DNA of 64,000 bases from Gambelia wislizenii (Eukaryota > Chordata > Lepidosauria > Squamata > Crotaphytidae), in assembly GCA_030847615.1 (NCBI GenBank), contig JAUMIR010000005.1, positions 106,545,116 through 106,609,115 of the forward strand, written 5' to 3'. The translations under genes and the position numbers were made by a program. The notes beneath the pieces are model-generated. The model did no database searches. It was not told the DNA's origin and saw nothing but the letters and a program-made list of their open reading frames with translations. Below are positions 42,903 to 54,646 of the stretch, one piece after another. Each line of letters opens with the position of its first letter. Positions within the stretch are counted from its first letter, which is position 1.

Positions 42903-43865
42903 CTAGACAAAGCTGCCTGAAGTTAAAGGGAGCTATATAGGAACATGGCTCCTTTTCACTTCAGTGAAGCTTATGCAGGCAAACCTGTCAGTAAGTTGTC
43001 TGCAAATATTTCATCAGTCTGTCAATTGTTTTTGCATATTAATTCTGTCTATTATTTTAGCCTCTGGCAAAGACCAGACCTTGCCAGGGGGGAAAATTGG
43101 ACTAAAACTTCCAGAATCTTCCACTAGCCCTGCAAGCTGGAGAATATGAGACACTGTAGTTGAAAAAGCAACTTTTCCAGGCTCTGGGAGTAACTTGAAA
43201 TGTGTAACAAATCCACTACAGCAAGAGGCTTATAGGAGTGAAAAACATCTGGAGGTTGCCTACAACTGAACTAAAAGATGTCTCAAAAGAATATATGGAA
43301 AAAGATGTATCAGTCCTATGGTGATTCTATTTTTGTTCCTGCTATAAACTAGCTTTAAGGTAATTTTAGAGACCAGAAATCTTTGCCTCTCAGTTAATTA
43401 TCAACATCTGATGAGATTTATAGCTGGTGACAGCTGATGTATCCACTGTAAATTCCACCACTTCCAATGAAACTAAAACCAGCAATAAATCTTACTGTCT
43501 CATTTTGGCTGTCTTAGCTTGCTGCTGAGCATTCACGGGATCTGCAATGTGAAGGTCTAATGGAACAGTACATACCAAGAACATTTCATTTAAAATGTCA
43601 AATATGGGCACATTCTCAACTGTCAGAAAAGTATTTTTCAGTGTGTCCATGTTGTACCTGTAATAAAATCAGTCAGACTTCAAATGGCACAGAACGGTAT
43701 TTTTTTCTGCTCTCCATCTTCCTTGATTCTCTACACATGTGTAGTACTCCACACATCAGGACTCATGGCAGAACTCCGGTGCTCAGCACAGGTTGACATA
43801 GCTTCTTCAGGCAACATAAGGAAATATAAACTGCAATATAAATTAAAGAGGAATAACCATGGTCT
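42903..43865. other. No recognised gene or repeat
   Basis: Nothing supportable seen. Confidence 0.45.
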
Positions 43866-44640
43866 TACAGTAGCACCCCCACATCCACTGATTCGCCAAC
43901 CGTGAATTCAATTATCTGCGGTTGGCGATGGTGGGGGAAGGGAGGGGGAGGAGGGATCTCACCTCCCCTGTCCCTTCCCCTGGGAGGGCTCCTGTTGCCG
44001 CAGTGGCAATCACAGGGGCAAAGGGGGAAGGGGAGATCGCCTCCCCGCTTCGCCCTTGCGATGACCACTGCGGCAGGGCCATGGTGGTGGGAAGGGGATG
44101 AAGGAGTGAACTTGCCTCTTTCCCTCCCTTTGCCCCCATGATTGCTGCCATGGTGGGGCCATGGTGGGGCGAAGGGGGAGGAGGAGTGATCTTGTCCACC
44201 TTTCCCCCGCTGCAGCAGTGATCACGGAAGGGAAGGGGGCGAGTTCACTCCTCCATCCCCTTCACCCTGCCATGGCCCCATCGCAGTGGCGAAGGTGGAA
44301 GGGGGTGAGATCCCTTCTCTGCCCCTTTCCTCCCCACCATGACCCCACTGCGGCGGTGATTGCAGGAGTGAAGGGGGAAGGGGAGGAGGAAATCGCCTCC
44401 TCCCCTTCCACTTCGCGATTGCCACTGTGGCGACAGGAGCCCTCCCAGGGGAAGGTACAGAGCGCCCTTCATCCCCGCAATCGCCACCGCGGTGGGGCCA
44501 TGGTGGGAGCGAAGGGGGGAGGGCAAGGAGCAAACTCCCCCCGTGATAGCCCGTTGGATGGCGTTCACTATTATCCATGGAATTCACCATCCACGGGAGG
44601 CCCTGGAACCAATCTTCTGTGACTACAGAGTGCTACTGTA
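43866..44640 (+). mobile_element. Tigger-type MITE with expanded GC-rich minisatellite
   Basis: TACAGTAGCACCCCCACATC (43866) and AGAGTGCTACTGTA (to 44640) with TA ends. Edge sequences ATTATCTGCGGTTGGCGA and ATCCACGGGAGGCCCTGGAA are Tigger. The middle ~630 bp is a CpG-rich array. Same subfamily as 32715. The many overlapping long frames on both strands are repeat artefacts. Confidence 0.88.
43925..44560. repeat. GC-rich minisatellite (~60-90-bp units)
   Basis: Irregular repetition of GGCGAAGG(G/T)GGAAGGGG, GAGATC(T/G)C, CTCC-rich runs, ATTGC(C/T)GC(C/A)GTGG and GGGCCATGGTGGGG. At least seven partial units, some apparently inverted relative to others (both GGGGCGAAGG and complementary CCTTC(A/G)CCC occur). 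Local GC and CpG are far above the flanks, so it can mimic a CpG island. Confidence 0.8.
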
Positions 44641-45139
44641 TTCACAAAATACACGTGACACAGCAAATGAGTTAGTTTTAAAAAGTATTACAAGGCTACA
44701 TTGTTGTTTGTTATTCAGAGCTGGCACTATCATTATGCAGTGAAGCAGTCACTTCAGGAATCAGATGCCAGGACCAGCAGCAGCCTGGTGGACAAGAGAA
44801 CACTATGCCATGCATCCTGCCCTGAGCTTGCTAGCCTGCTGTTTTCTGATGACATGGAGGATGCTGTTCCATCACCATTCTGTTCCATTGCTGAAGAAAG
44901 CAATCACCATGCTGTTCCATTGCTAAAGAAAGATTCAGCTTCCAACTTGGTTGGCTTCTGTAAATGGAATGGAAAGAGGGTTCTTTGCCTTAGGTGTCAA
45001 AATGGCTTGTGACCACTTTGTTGTTATTTCAAGTAAAAATATGTCACACTCAGAAAACATAATTGTATTTATATGTTCCTAATTAGTTGGCTGAAAACAA
45101 CATAACAACATAAGATAGTTACCTTAAGAAGTGGGGGTA
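44641..45139. other. Unassigned; 103-codon frame without known domain
   Basis: A plus-strand frame at 44701-45012 has no recognised domain. It contains a short internal duplication (ATGCTGTTCCATTGCTAAAG, GATGCTGTTCCATCACC) and no splice context. The sequence may belong to an old dispersed repeat. Confidence 0.35.
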
Positions 45140-46034
45140 CGTTGGAACTCCAGCTGTGATGCCAAAATCTCCTGTAATATCTGTGGGAATTATTAGCTCA
45201 AACAGGAGGCCTGTGAGAGGAGGATAACTTTGGGAATATTTTCACCTATGTACACCAGTACTAATTGTAGAAAGCACTCCAGTTAAAGTGAAATAAAGTA
45301 TTTTATTAGAACAACACAAAAGTGAACTAACAGACACAACACACATTATAGTGGAGTAAGACAGAAAGACTGGATAAAGGAGAGAGATCCGGGAAGATAG
45401 GGTAATAGTTACCAGTCATGAAGAGAAAAGTTCTTTGCAGTGAGGATACTCAGACAAGTGTCTGCGGGTGGCACAAGAGGTTCTGAGTGTGCTAAGAGTG
45501 GCCAGGTCTGTCCACTGTGGCACACTTTACTATTGTTAGGGCTCTAATATTTATACCCTATTCCGTGCCTAGGAGGGGCGAATTTGGTTATAACAAAGCT
45601 TGGATGATTCTCCCACAGAATAGACAAAGGGAATCAAAACTCAACTGGTTGCTTTAATTAAAACATTGATAATTTTGTGACAACCTTGTAAGGTTGGACA
45701 GGAGAGGGGGGTATTGAGGAGAGATTTCCGTAGGGTATAGATTAAGGAATGGACACTTAATTGCTTGATTGAACCATTGCTTGTGACACCCAAGGATGGA
45801 AGAAAGGATTAGCACATATCTTTCTAATGACTGGGCTGTTGGCATAAACCCATTATGGGGGCTTCCTGCTCAATCCTAATGTGGGCTTTCTCACCATTTT
45901 ATTTCTAGACATGTTTCAGGTCATTGTGACTTCCAACTGACCTCTAGTCTGCCTCAGCCAACCCGACCCTGAAAAGTGTCCAATATTTCCAGTTATGCAA
46001 TACCGTGGAGAGGGGGTAGCAGGGCATACTAACA
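45140..46034 (-). mobile_element. Solo LTR, family shared with 13 and 26.2 kb
   Basis: On the minus strand it begins TGTTAGTATGCCCTGCTACC (complement of 46015-46034). TATAAATATTAGAGCCC is the complement of about 45540-45555, AATAAAATACTTTATTTC the complement of 45290-45307, then GTACATAGGTGAAAATATTC, ending near GAGTTCCAACG (45140). This copy has the best promoter and polyadenylation boxes of the three. No internal region. Confidence 0.78.
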
Positions 46035-46379
46035 AGATAAGCTTTACTGTATCAGTCCAAAGGCCTAGCCAGTGGAGTGTCCCATTTCTCACAATCAGAT
46101 GGCTACAATAGTGCTACTAGTGGTCTGTGGACTGATGCTGGTCCCCAAATGGGCACAAATATGGTATCAGTCCCTGGCACATTCTGAGAAAAAAATGCCA
46201 GTGCCAAACATCAGATACACTAAGACACACTGGCCTCAGGGACATGAGGAAAATAGCCCTTTCCCACTCTTCACTCCTGCTGCAAATAGTAACCATTAGC
46301 AAGTGCAGTAGTTAGGACAGAAATAGGTAAATAAATGTATGGTGAATCCCAGAACTAACTACAATGTGATATGGTGTTT
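46035..46379. other. No recognised gene or repeat
   Basis: Nothing supportable seen. Confidence 0.45.
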
Positions 46380-46670
46380 ACCAACAATGGTCCGCCCTGG
46401 CCTCACATCGGGAGGCATGGAGATGCACTATCCACAATGCTGCAGCCTTTGAGAAGTCACGCCGAACAAGTCTTGAAGAGAAACGACAATGCAGAAAGAA
46501 TCACAACCCAGAAACATCACCCAAGGAGACCTTCTGCTGTGCTTTCTGCAACCGGACTTGTTTATCTCGGATTGGCCTTTTTAGTCATCAGCGTGGCTTG
46601 CAGAAAGCGCGGGATGGGTCCTTCCTGAATCTTTGTTTGCGAAGAAAAGCCAGAGAGAGAGACTGACAAG
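46380..46670 (+). mobile_element. Non-LTR LINE 3' fragment (copy 2 of 3)
   Basis: Plus-oriented match to the last ~290 bp of the LINE at 47.8 kb: ALASHREAW-type sequence (TGGTCCGCCCTGGCCTCACA), then the CxxC...HxxxC-coding region and the GCCAGAGAGAGAGACTGAC tail. A frameshift separates the two readable parts. Confidence 0.85.
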
Positions 46671-47789
46671 AATATTGGCTGTAGACTAAAAACTGTTGGG
46701 ATCAAATTTCTTAACTCATGCACAACATTCTAAGCTCATATAGGGAAGAGATTGTATACATAGGTTAAAAAAAAAATCAATAACCACCCCCCCTTTTTTG
46801 GTTATGTATTCATTACCATGGTAACCCATTATCTCTGTCAAAGTACAAAAAGTATCACAGGAATACATAAACACAAAGAGCTTTTAAAGAAACCCTTCTT
46901 GTTTAAGTCCGTGGCAATATCTATTCAAAATATGCATATTGGCATGGAAATATTTATTTTGCAATCAAGTCCTTGTGCAAATCCATGACCTTCAGCCAAT
47001 CTAGGGGAAATGTTTCTCCCCTCCTCCAATAATACAACAATTTGTTGTTTTGTTTTCTAAATCAGGCTTTGCTATTAGAATACTCTTTGGGATAATCTTC
47101 ATTTGCTAACAGTTCTTGTCCCCTAAGAGTTTTCACCATGCAAAATCTCATATATAGCCAGGAAACAGTTAAATCAAACATCATCAGATTGTTGAAGTTT
47201 TGAGGATTGGCTAAAATAAGCAAATGGATGCCTATTCAAGGCAGAACTGCATTCCTTCTGCTCATGAACTGAGGCAAACTAGCACACACAGTAAACTGGG
47301 GGCTTACATATTCTTTGTGTATGGCTGTTTTTATGAGTTAAGAAACAAATTAAAAGTTAATTATTCACTTATATGCATATAATAGATAAAAAGTGCTTTG
47401 GCCTGCTTGTTGAATCAGAAGTTTACAATCACTTCAGAGTTGTGTGAAGAGCATGCCAGTAAGTCCCCAGCCAAGGTGAGGGGAGCAAAGACTAGCATTC
47501 TGCCCTTTCCCCTCAGGAGAAAATGACCCCAAATATCCTTCAGGTCATTTCACTCACAGTTTCTACATTTCTATGAAAGCAATAAAAGAATCTCACGGCA
47601 GCTTAAAGGTGAACAAATGTTAGCCTCTTAGTCTTCTGTATATAGTCCAACCATTTTTTAAAAACATTCTGAAGGGGAAGTTGTTGTTGCGATGATCAAG
47701 TTCAGAGCTTGGAATGCTGGGTTTGAAAATTAATTGAAGAATGTTAAATTTTAGAAACTAGGAAATTAAATCATTGCTATCAACATTTC
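46671..47789. other. No recognised gene or repeat
   Basis: Spacer between inverted LINE copies; no element identified. Confidence 0.45.
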
Positions 47790-48530
47790 TCTCTCTCTCT
47801 CTGGCTTTTCTTCGCAAACGAAGATTCAGGAAGGACTCATCCCGCGCTTTCTGCAAGCGCGCTGATGACTAAAAAGGCCAATCCGAGATAAACAAGTCCG
47901 GTTGCAAAAAGCACAGCAGAAGGTCTCCTTGGGTGATGTTTTTGGGTTGTGATTCTTTCTGCGTTGTCGTTTCTCTTCAAGACTTGTTCGTCGTGAGTTC
48001 TCAAATAAGGCTGCAGCATTGTGGATAGTGCGTCTCCATGCCTCCCGATGTGAGGCCAGGGCGGACCACTGTTGGTGATCAATTTGGCCAAGCCTGAGAT
48101 GTTGTTTCAGGGAGTCTTTGTATCGCTTTTTTGGAGCGCCCCTCTTACGCTGACCCGTGGCGAGTTCACCGTAGAGTAGTATTTTTGGGAGGCGATGGTC
48201 CTCCATCCTAGAAACGTGCCCTGCCCAGCGCAGCTGTGTTCTCAATATCATGGCCTCAATGCTGGTGATCCCTGCTTGCTCAAGGACAGCAACATTCGTC
48301 ACATAGTCAGTCCAGTGTATATTTAGGATTGTGCGTAGACAGCGCTGATGAAAGCGCTCGAGGAGTCGTAGGTGGTGGCGATAGGTGACCCATGTTTCAG
48401 ATCCATAAAGGAGGATAGACAGTACGATGGCTCTATACACACTGATTTTTGTGCTTTGCCTCAGGTGTTTATTGCTCCAGACTCTTTTGTGAAGTCTTCC
48501 AAATGCACTATATGCCTTTGCTAATTATTA
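47790..48530 (-). pseudogene. Non-LTR LINE ORF2 C-terminal fragment (copy 3)
   Basis: The minus-strand frame is open from about 48528 to 47826, a truncated ~234-residue fragment. It reads AFGRLHKRVWSNKHL, then VYRAIVLSILLYGSETWVTY, LRWAGHVSRMEDHRLPK, GQRKRGAPKKRYKD, and ends with a C2HC zinc finger, CAFCNRTCLSRIGLFSHQRAC. These are hallmarks of the region after the reverse-transcriptase catalytic core in several non-LTR LINE groups. It is 5'-truncated, with no catalytic YxDD box, so it cannot act alone. The intact frame suggests a fairly recent insertion. The tail is (AG)n. Clade not assigned. Confidence 0.85.
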
Positions 48531-49585
48531 TCAACATAATAATTGCTTAATTAGTTATCATTAGTCAAGTCTTATATGAGTATCAGTTTTGAAACAGGAT
48601 TCAAACTGGGTTTTACAGAGAATGACATGGAGGTTGTCACTGTTGACCTAGGGGTACATTTTTGTTACTGGTGCCTTCAAAAATACTATTTTCATCCTTT
48701 CAACTTTGCCTTTCGCCAATCTAATTTTTTAAAAACCAGATGCCCATAACGATTGTTCCTGGGAACAGTGAGAGCCCAACACATCTAGTACCTGTCAGAT
48801 TGAGAAAGGTCCTCCTAAAGCATGAGGTCTCCTTTTACAACCAGATCAATTAAGCTTCAGTTACAAGAGGCTGTTCAATTACCTCCTCACTTTTCAATTG
48901 CTTTATTTTTTTAAAAGGTTAATGAGGAATGATGGACACTGATCTACAGCAAGTACAGCAATAAGTGGATCACTTCAGAGATAGACAGTTGAACAAGAAT
49001 TCATTAAGAGGTTCAAATCTATCTCCTGTGGTTTTGATAGGGACAATAGTTTTTTTATCACACTACTTTGTATTAATTGGCTCATGATGCTCATCCTTCT
49101 AGCAGCGGAACTTGGGGTGGGGCCAAGCTTCAACAAATAGAAATGCCCTTCCATCTACCAGGAGGGTCTGCTCTTTTTTTAAAAAGAGCATCATTACATT
49201 TCTACTATAAAACAGGAAAATAAGAAAATATGCAATACATTTCCACAGAGATCTCCTTCAGGGTGCAGCTAAAAACAGTACTCTTATGCCCTGGAAACCC
49301 CTCACCCCTCATGCCCCCTCACCACATGGCAGGTATGGAGAGGGGGAGGTGAATCAGGCCATGGAGAAACAACTAGTCTCAGTTTGGTGGGGAGGGAAAT
49401 AAGGGTACACTCTCAAATGGAGTGCACTTAACTTTCCATTCCCTGGGAGCAGCTAGATCTCATAACATCCAACATTTCACAGATGAAATCTGGGAGACAT
49501 GTGGCTAAGCAATATCAGAGGGTGGTCAATATGGCAAAAATTATTAATGAGGAAGAACACACAAGCTAGGAGAGACTGCAGGAAT
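48531..49585. other. No recognised gene or repeat
   Basis: Nothing supportable seen. Confidence 0.45.
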
Positions 49586-50123
49586 AGGGTTTTTTTTGTG
49601 TGTTTTTTTTCCCGGGTTGTGAGGCCATGTTCTGGAAGAGTTTATTCCTGATGTTTACACCTGCATCTGTGGCTGGCAATAGCTTCTCTGTGCATTCTGA
49701 CATGATAGTTGCTGGCCATTGAAATCCACAAACACCTGGACAACTTCAACAGAAAAGACGAAACCCTTAAAGTAAACAAAGTTTGTCTAGCAGTCCTGAA
49801 AAACACCAAAATCAAAACTCAACACATGCAAATGAACTTCACCAGGGGCAGGGGGATTTCCAGCTGACAATGGACCATTAGCCAAACAGACACTAATCCT
49901 CCTTGCATATCTTCCCACCCTAGGATGTAGCCATTCAAATACAACAGGGACTCACAGTATATCAATCCCACACATCCCTACCCCATCATTCTCTGAAGAT
50001 GCCAGCCACAGATGCAGGCAAAACGTCAGGAATAAACTCTTCCAGAACACAGCTTCACAGCCCGGGGGAAAAAAAAAAACCATGAAAAAACTATGGATGC
50101 CAGCAGTGAAAGCCTTCGACTTC
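49586..50123 (+). mobile_element. Penelope-like element 3' part, 5' end inverted (copy 2)
   Basis: The sense (plus) translation includes HKHLDNFNRKDETLKVNK, as in the 40.6-kb copy. The 3' end carries TGCCAGCCACAGATGCAGGC and ATGGATGCCAGCAGTGAAAG. The first ~95 bp (GGTTGTGAGGCCATGTTCTG, GCATCTGTGGCTGGCA) is an inverted copy of the 3' region. A perfect 13-bp target duplication, AGACTGCAGGAAT, lies at 49573-49585 and 50124-50136. ORF broken by stops. Confidence 0.65.
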
Positions 50124-50526
50124 AGACTGCAGGAATTTGCTTTTCCCTGAGCCTACAGGGAAGGGCAAACTCCCCGCTACTCCCCCCCACATTGAGCTAT
50201 TGAGTCAGAACTACTTTTGTACTTTAAACTCAAGTTTGCAGCTATTGAAGTAAACTGAGAGCAAAGGGCAAAAGTGGGAGGAGAGAAAAACTGGGACATT
50301 TTAAAAGCAGTTAAAAAGTGGGATGACAGAGGATAAATCAGGACTGTCCCTGCCAAATTGGGATATGTGGAGGGTTTGAGATCTTCATGGTCTGAATCAC
50401 TTCCCTCCTCTCCCTACAGATAGCAGCAGCAGGGCCCCCTGGGGGCGGGGCTTGACAGCTGCTGGGTAGGTTTTGGAGAGAATGCAAGGGCAAGAGAATA
50501 ACCCTCTGTGTCATCTCCAAAACAGA
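50124..50526. other. No recognised gene or repeat
   Basis: GGGGGCGGGGCTTG near 50440 is an isolated GC-box-like site without a CpG island. Confidence 0.4.
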
Positions 50527-50569
50527 ACTTACGTGCCTATAAGCTGCACTTATAGGCACATACGTAAGT
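50527..50569. repeat. Short inverted repeat (hairpin)
   Basis: ACTTACGTGCCTATAAG, a 5-bp loop, then CTTATAGGCACATACGTAAGT. 17 bp pair with a 4-base bulge. It could be a tiny MITE remnant. Confidence 0.8.
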
Positions 50570-51427
50570 CACTAAGATGCCAGAGGATAGACATTCTACT
50601 ATTTCATAAAGACGTTTGATATTATAAAATCTCTTATTTTCCTTCCAGAAAGGTTCCCTCCTCTTTTGCTGCTCTGCTGAAATGTGAAATTTGCTTGAGA
50701 TTCAATTTAATTGAATAGTACTCTCTTCAGTCCAGGGAACTGTGCAAAAAGTAATTCTGTGAGGAGCTGGTAGAGGTTAGGGATTTAAAACAAAGATTCA
50801 CCAAACTACAACATCCAGACTTTTTTTTTTTTTTTTTAGAAAAAACAAAGCATGAAAGCAATCAGTTTCTTGTAAAGATGTTTTTGAAAAAACAATCCAA
50901 ATCTGCCCTTTACAATGCTCCAGATGCATTCCTATTTAAAAAAAAATAAATAGCTAAAAGGAAATTTTAGAAGAGAGGAACTCTTCCGCACTTCAGTTTC
51001 TTATGTCTCAGCAAAGACAGTTGTATCTTTGAGTGCATAGCCTTACTGGGTTAGCACAAGTAAAATATTTAAAATTACCTGAAGCAACACAGCACATACA
51101 TGTTGTCTATTCAGCAATGCTGTTATGTAAGTGATGTGATTAACCATACTGTTTGAAACACAAATGCAGCTGCTCGGTGTCTAAGACCATTGATGGGAAA
51201 ATATTCTACCAGGGACAATAGGTAATTCTTCCCCAGTATCCTGGTTAATTTCAAAGGAAGGTTTCACTGCATGATCCTAGATACGCTGAGAGAGGAAAAG
51301 AAATGAGTCACATGCAGCCTGAATTTTCAGCATTAAACTGAAATCCATACGTTGGTTATAATTCTCTATTAATGCAGAATGCAACATCACTCTAATTCTT
51401 GATTCCTCTACTTGCATACTTTTAAAT
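50570..51427. other. No recognised gene or repeat
   Basis: Homopolymer T at 50821-50837; otherwise unremarkable. Confidence 0.45.
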
Positions 51428-52079
51428 GTTGTAGATCAGTGCTTAGAATCCTGGGAATCAATTAACACAAGTTGGGAGAAGTAGACAGTAACTTTGGTTG
51501 AGAGAATACATCCATAGGATTTAAAGACACAGAAAAGAAAAGAAAAGAAAGAGAGCCTGAGCAGTAAAGGATGCAGAAAAGAAAAGAAAAGAAAGAGAGC
51601 CTGAGCAGTAAAGGATGCAGGAAACAAGAAAGTTAAGGAAAGGGGAGGGATCCTATGTCGTTTAAGAAAGGGAATCTGTGCCGGAACTTGTCTGAGAAAA
51701 GAGCAGATCCACATTATGCCACTTGAGGAAAAGTACAAGGAGGTCCCCCCTCCATTCCACATATAAAAGCTGATGATCCCAGCACCCTCCATCACAGCTG
51801 AAGGCAGCAGGCTAACTTAGGGGGTGCAGGATAGGCTGTGTGGCACACATGTTTCTGTCTTTCCAGAGAGAAAATGGCTTGGAGTCTCAAGACCTGTAGC
51901 TTGGGGGAAAGAGAGCTGCAGTTGCACTTGTTGCCTGAGGCTGTAGTTGCCCCACTCTGCATAAAGCTGGGATTTGCCCTTTCTGGAAAGCAAAGAACCA
52001 TTGTAATAAATATGAGGACAAGGACTGTATACAAATTGGTCTTGATTATACAGCTAACTGAGCTTGTTGGAATTAACAG
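51428..52079 (+). promoter_or_regulatory. LTR-like segment: TATAAAAG box and AATAAA
   Basis: CACATATAAAAGCTGATG (TATA box at about 51764) is followed 240 bp later by TAATAAATATG (about 52003), and the span ends GGAATTAACA. TATA, polyadenylation signal ~240 bp downstream, and possible TG...CA edges (51428, 52079) look like a retroviral-type LTR. No second copy, primer-binding site or target duplication was found, so this is tentative. An 83-codon frame at 51838-52089 inside it has no known domain. Confidence 0.35.
51531..51618. repeat. Perfect 44-bp tandem duplication
   Basis: 51531-51574 is repeated exactly at 51575-51618 (AGAAAAGAAAAGAAAAGAAA, GAGAGCCTGAGCAGTAAAGG, ATGC). Zero differences imply a recent duplication, probably seeded by the GAAAA microsatellite. 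Confidence 0.95.
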
Positions 52080-54389
52080 AACCCTGTAAAGGGGTAAAAT
52101 AAGACTGTGCTGAATGGCTTGGTTTGGCAACTTGAATGAAAGGGGGTCGATATTTTTTAATTGGTTATTGCTTCATGGGGGAATAATTTTTAAAGTTATA
52201 CCAAATATACAGTATATAATCATTTGTTTCACAATGGCACTGTTGACAAGTAACGAATGCTGTTGGCATCATTCGGATGTATGTCTTCACAAGTATTTTG
52301 AAGGGTGACTGTTTCCCCAACAGCAGTGTAGAACTTAAATATATGTTTTCAGAACAGATAATAATGGTATTCAAGCACAAATCATCCTTCTTTTTTCTTT
52401 CCCCTTAGGCTATATTTTGTGGTTTCTAATGTTAAGAGCAATGTTAGTTATCAAACATAGAACATTTACCTGCACCAGTACTGCTCCACAACATATGGCA
52501 CACGGATAGGGGCATATGTTTGTCAGCGTAATGGGCACGCAACACCTATATCCTATATTCAATTTTGGTCAGTACTGGATGTTACTGATGTATATACGAG
52601 GACAGAAATACAAGGGAGAGATCCACTTCCAGGTTTATTAAGATGTAGGCAGTCATATTGATTTATTATGAGGGGGAAATTGAAAAATAACAGCAGATTA
52701 ATACTTTTGTTACCATCAACAAAAGAACCACAAAATAATTAGAAAGCCTGAAATTGTACAGAACTCTGGAAGTCAAGCATCAGCTGGATGTTAAGTCAGC
52801 TTTTAAACTATGTTTACAGTATATACAAATTTGCCAGGAGGAGCTGCCATGCTGTGTAGACTTGTTTCTCCATTTTATGTATACAGTGCATCAAATTTTA
52901 CCTCTGTAAACCCACATTTCAGATGTGGCAGCATTCACCTTACTGTATATTTAGCAAGCCCCTAAATATATGTATGTGTATGTGTGGACTCTTAGTGCAA
53001 ACAATTACAGTACTTGATTCTATAATATTCTTAATGTCCCATAGTTGCATGTGGCAACTTTCTTAATTGGAAACAACTGTGTATGAAGTGAGGATTGATG
53101 ATACCCATCCTCCAGTTCTGATACCAATGGGCTTAGGCTGACAAATATGACATGAACAATGCTTAGGTATGATGTATATGAAGGTGTGTAGTGTAAGAAG
53201 GAAAGCATAGAGCATTGTGACCACAGAGCAGTCTCCAATGTTAGGACATATTCTGGAGCCACTATGTAGAAGCAAAGACAGATGGCTTTCCATTATGACC
53301 TTTGTCAGCAACAAATTATCTCCCCCTTCCAAATCTTTTTGTTTATTTAGGCTTTTTTCTCAGAAACTTGGAATACTGTCTTGCTTTGTGATTTCCATCA
53401 GACCTACTGTTAAATGGCTATTCATAATATTCGTTTTGTGGTTTTTGATTTTACGGAGGTTGCAGAGAAAGGTGTTGGACTGTGATCCCACAATGTCACA
53501 AAAGTTTATTGCATGGTTTTTTAAAACCATCTTTGCCCTATGAAGAAGCCAGTGAGCTTTGAAAACTAGCATTGTATTTTTTGCAATATTTTCTGGTTGT
53601 CCTAATACAGGTATTATAAATGTGTATTTGGGAGTTTTTTTAATGGTCAACACAGCTACTCCTGCAATAGTCATTTGGTGGGGCAGTACCAGGGGAGGGC
53701 AATGCAGTGCTGAAATGGTTTACTTCACTGGAAAGCCCTTTGAGTACAGTAGCACTTACCCAACATCGTGACACCCCCTTTTAGTGGAAAGACCCCCTAA
53801 CATGGGATCTCCTTCAGAATCCTGACACCTTTCTCTGCCCCTTCTCCAAAAAAGAGCAAAATCCACAAACCAAAGTAAGAACTATTAGTAAGTGACTGAC
53901 TCAACTGACTGACTAGTAAGTGACTGACTTTGGTTGGAAAGTTCCAAACCAAACATTGCATGGGATGAAGTTGCATGTATATTATTTATGATCCTTGAAC
54001 TGCCAGAAAATTAAGAACGGCCATATAATTAATTCTGAGAGCTCGTTTAACTTTTAAAGTGAAACTTCAGATCCTGGGGTGACTAAAGAAAAGGAAGGCA
54101 ACGTTTTCAAGGTGAGAACATATCACGCTGTATCTCTGGTGGGCTCAAGATTACACAAGCCCTGACTGAAAAACATAGTTGAAACCAACAGGGAAAGGGG
54201 AGCTGTGTGTGTGTGTGTGTTTCAAATCCAATCTCACCTTGTAAATGTGCAAAGACTGCGCTTTAATGTGCTGCGATGACAAAACAGACAAGGAGTCTTT
54301 GGCTGATCCAAAGACTAGCCAAACTGGCCTGCTGCCATCAGCTGTCCTGAAGCAAACCCAACTGGATCAGATGCATCTGTTGACTAGAT
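52080..54389. other. No gene; small GACT-type repeat at 53893-53935
   Basis: Single-copy-looking sequence. TAAGTGACTGACT is repeated at 53890 and 53921. No exon or terminal repeats recognised. Confidence 0.45.
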
Positions 54390-54612
54390 CAGTGTCCTCA
54401 TAGGGGGTCCATAAAGACTTGAAGGCTGCTTAGCCCACCTCCTCTCCGCAGTGGAGCAGCCACGTGACAGGAGCTAAGGCAAAATCTGGCTGGCTTGGAT
54501 TGTGCAATGCCATCCAATCTGCTCCAGCCACAAACTTGAAGGAAGAAGCAGGAGAAAAGTCTTTCTTCCCCCTCCAGTGCCTCTGAGGGAAGGTTTAATG
54601 GATGGTGTAACT

Positions 54613-54646
<34 letters not shown>

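Noticed and set aside
43902..44622. Several 70-150-codon Pro/Ser/Gly-rich frames on both strands
   Set aside because: All lie in the minisatellite core of a Tigger MITE; open frames on both strands reflect the repeat.
44701..45012. 103-codon plus-strand frame as a gene
   Set aside because: No domain, internal repeat of a short motif, and no promoter or splice context.
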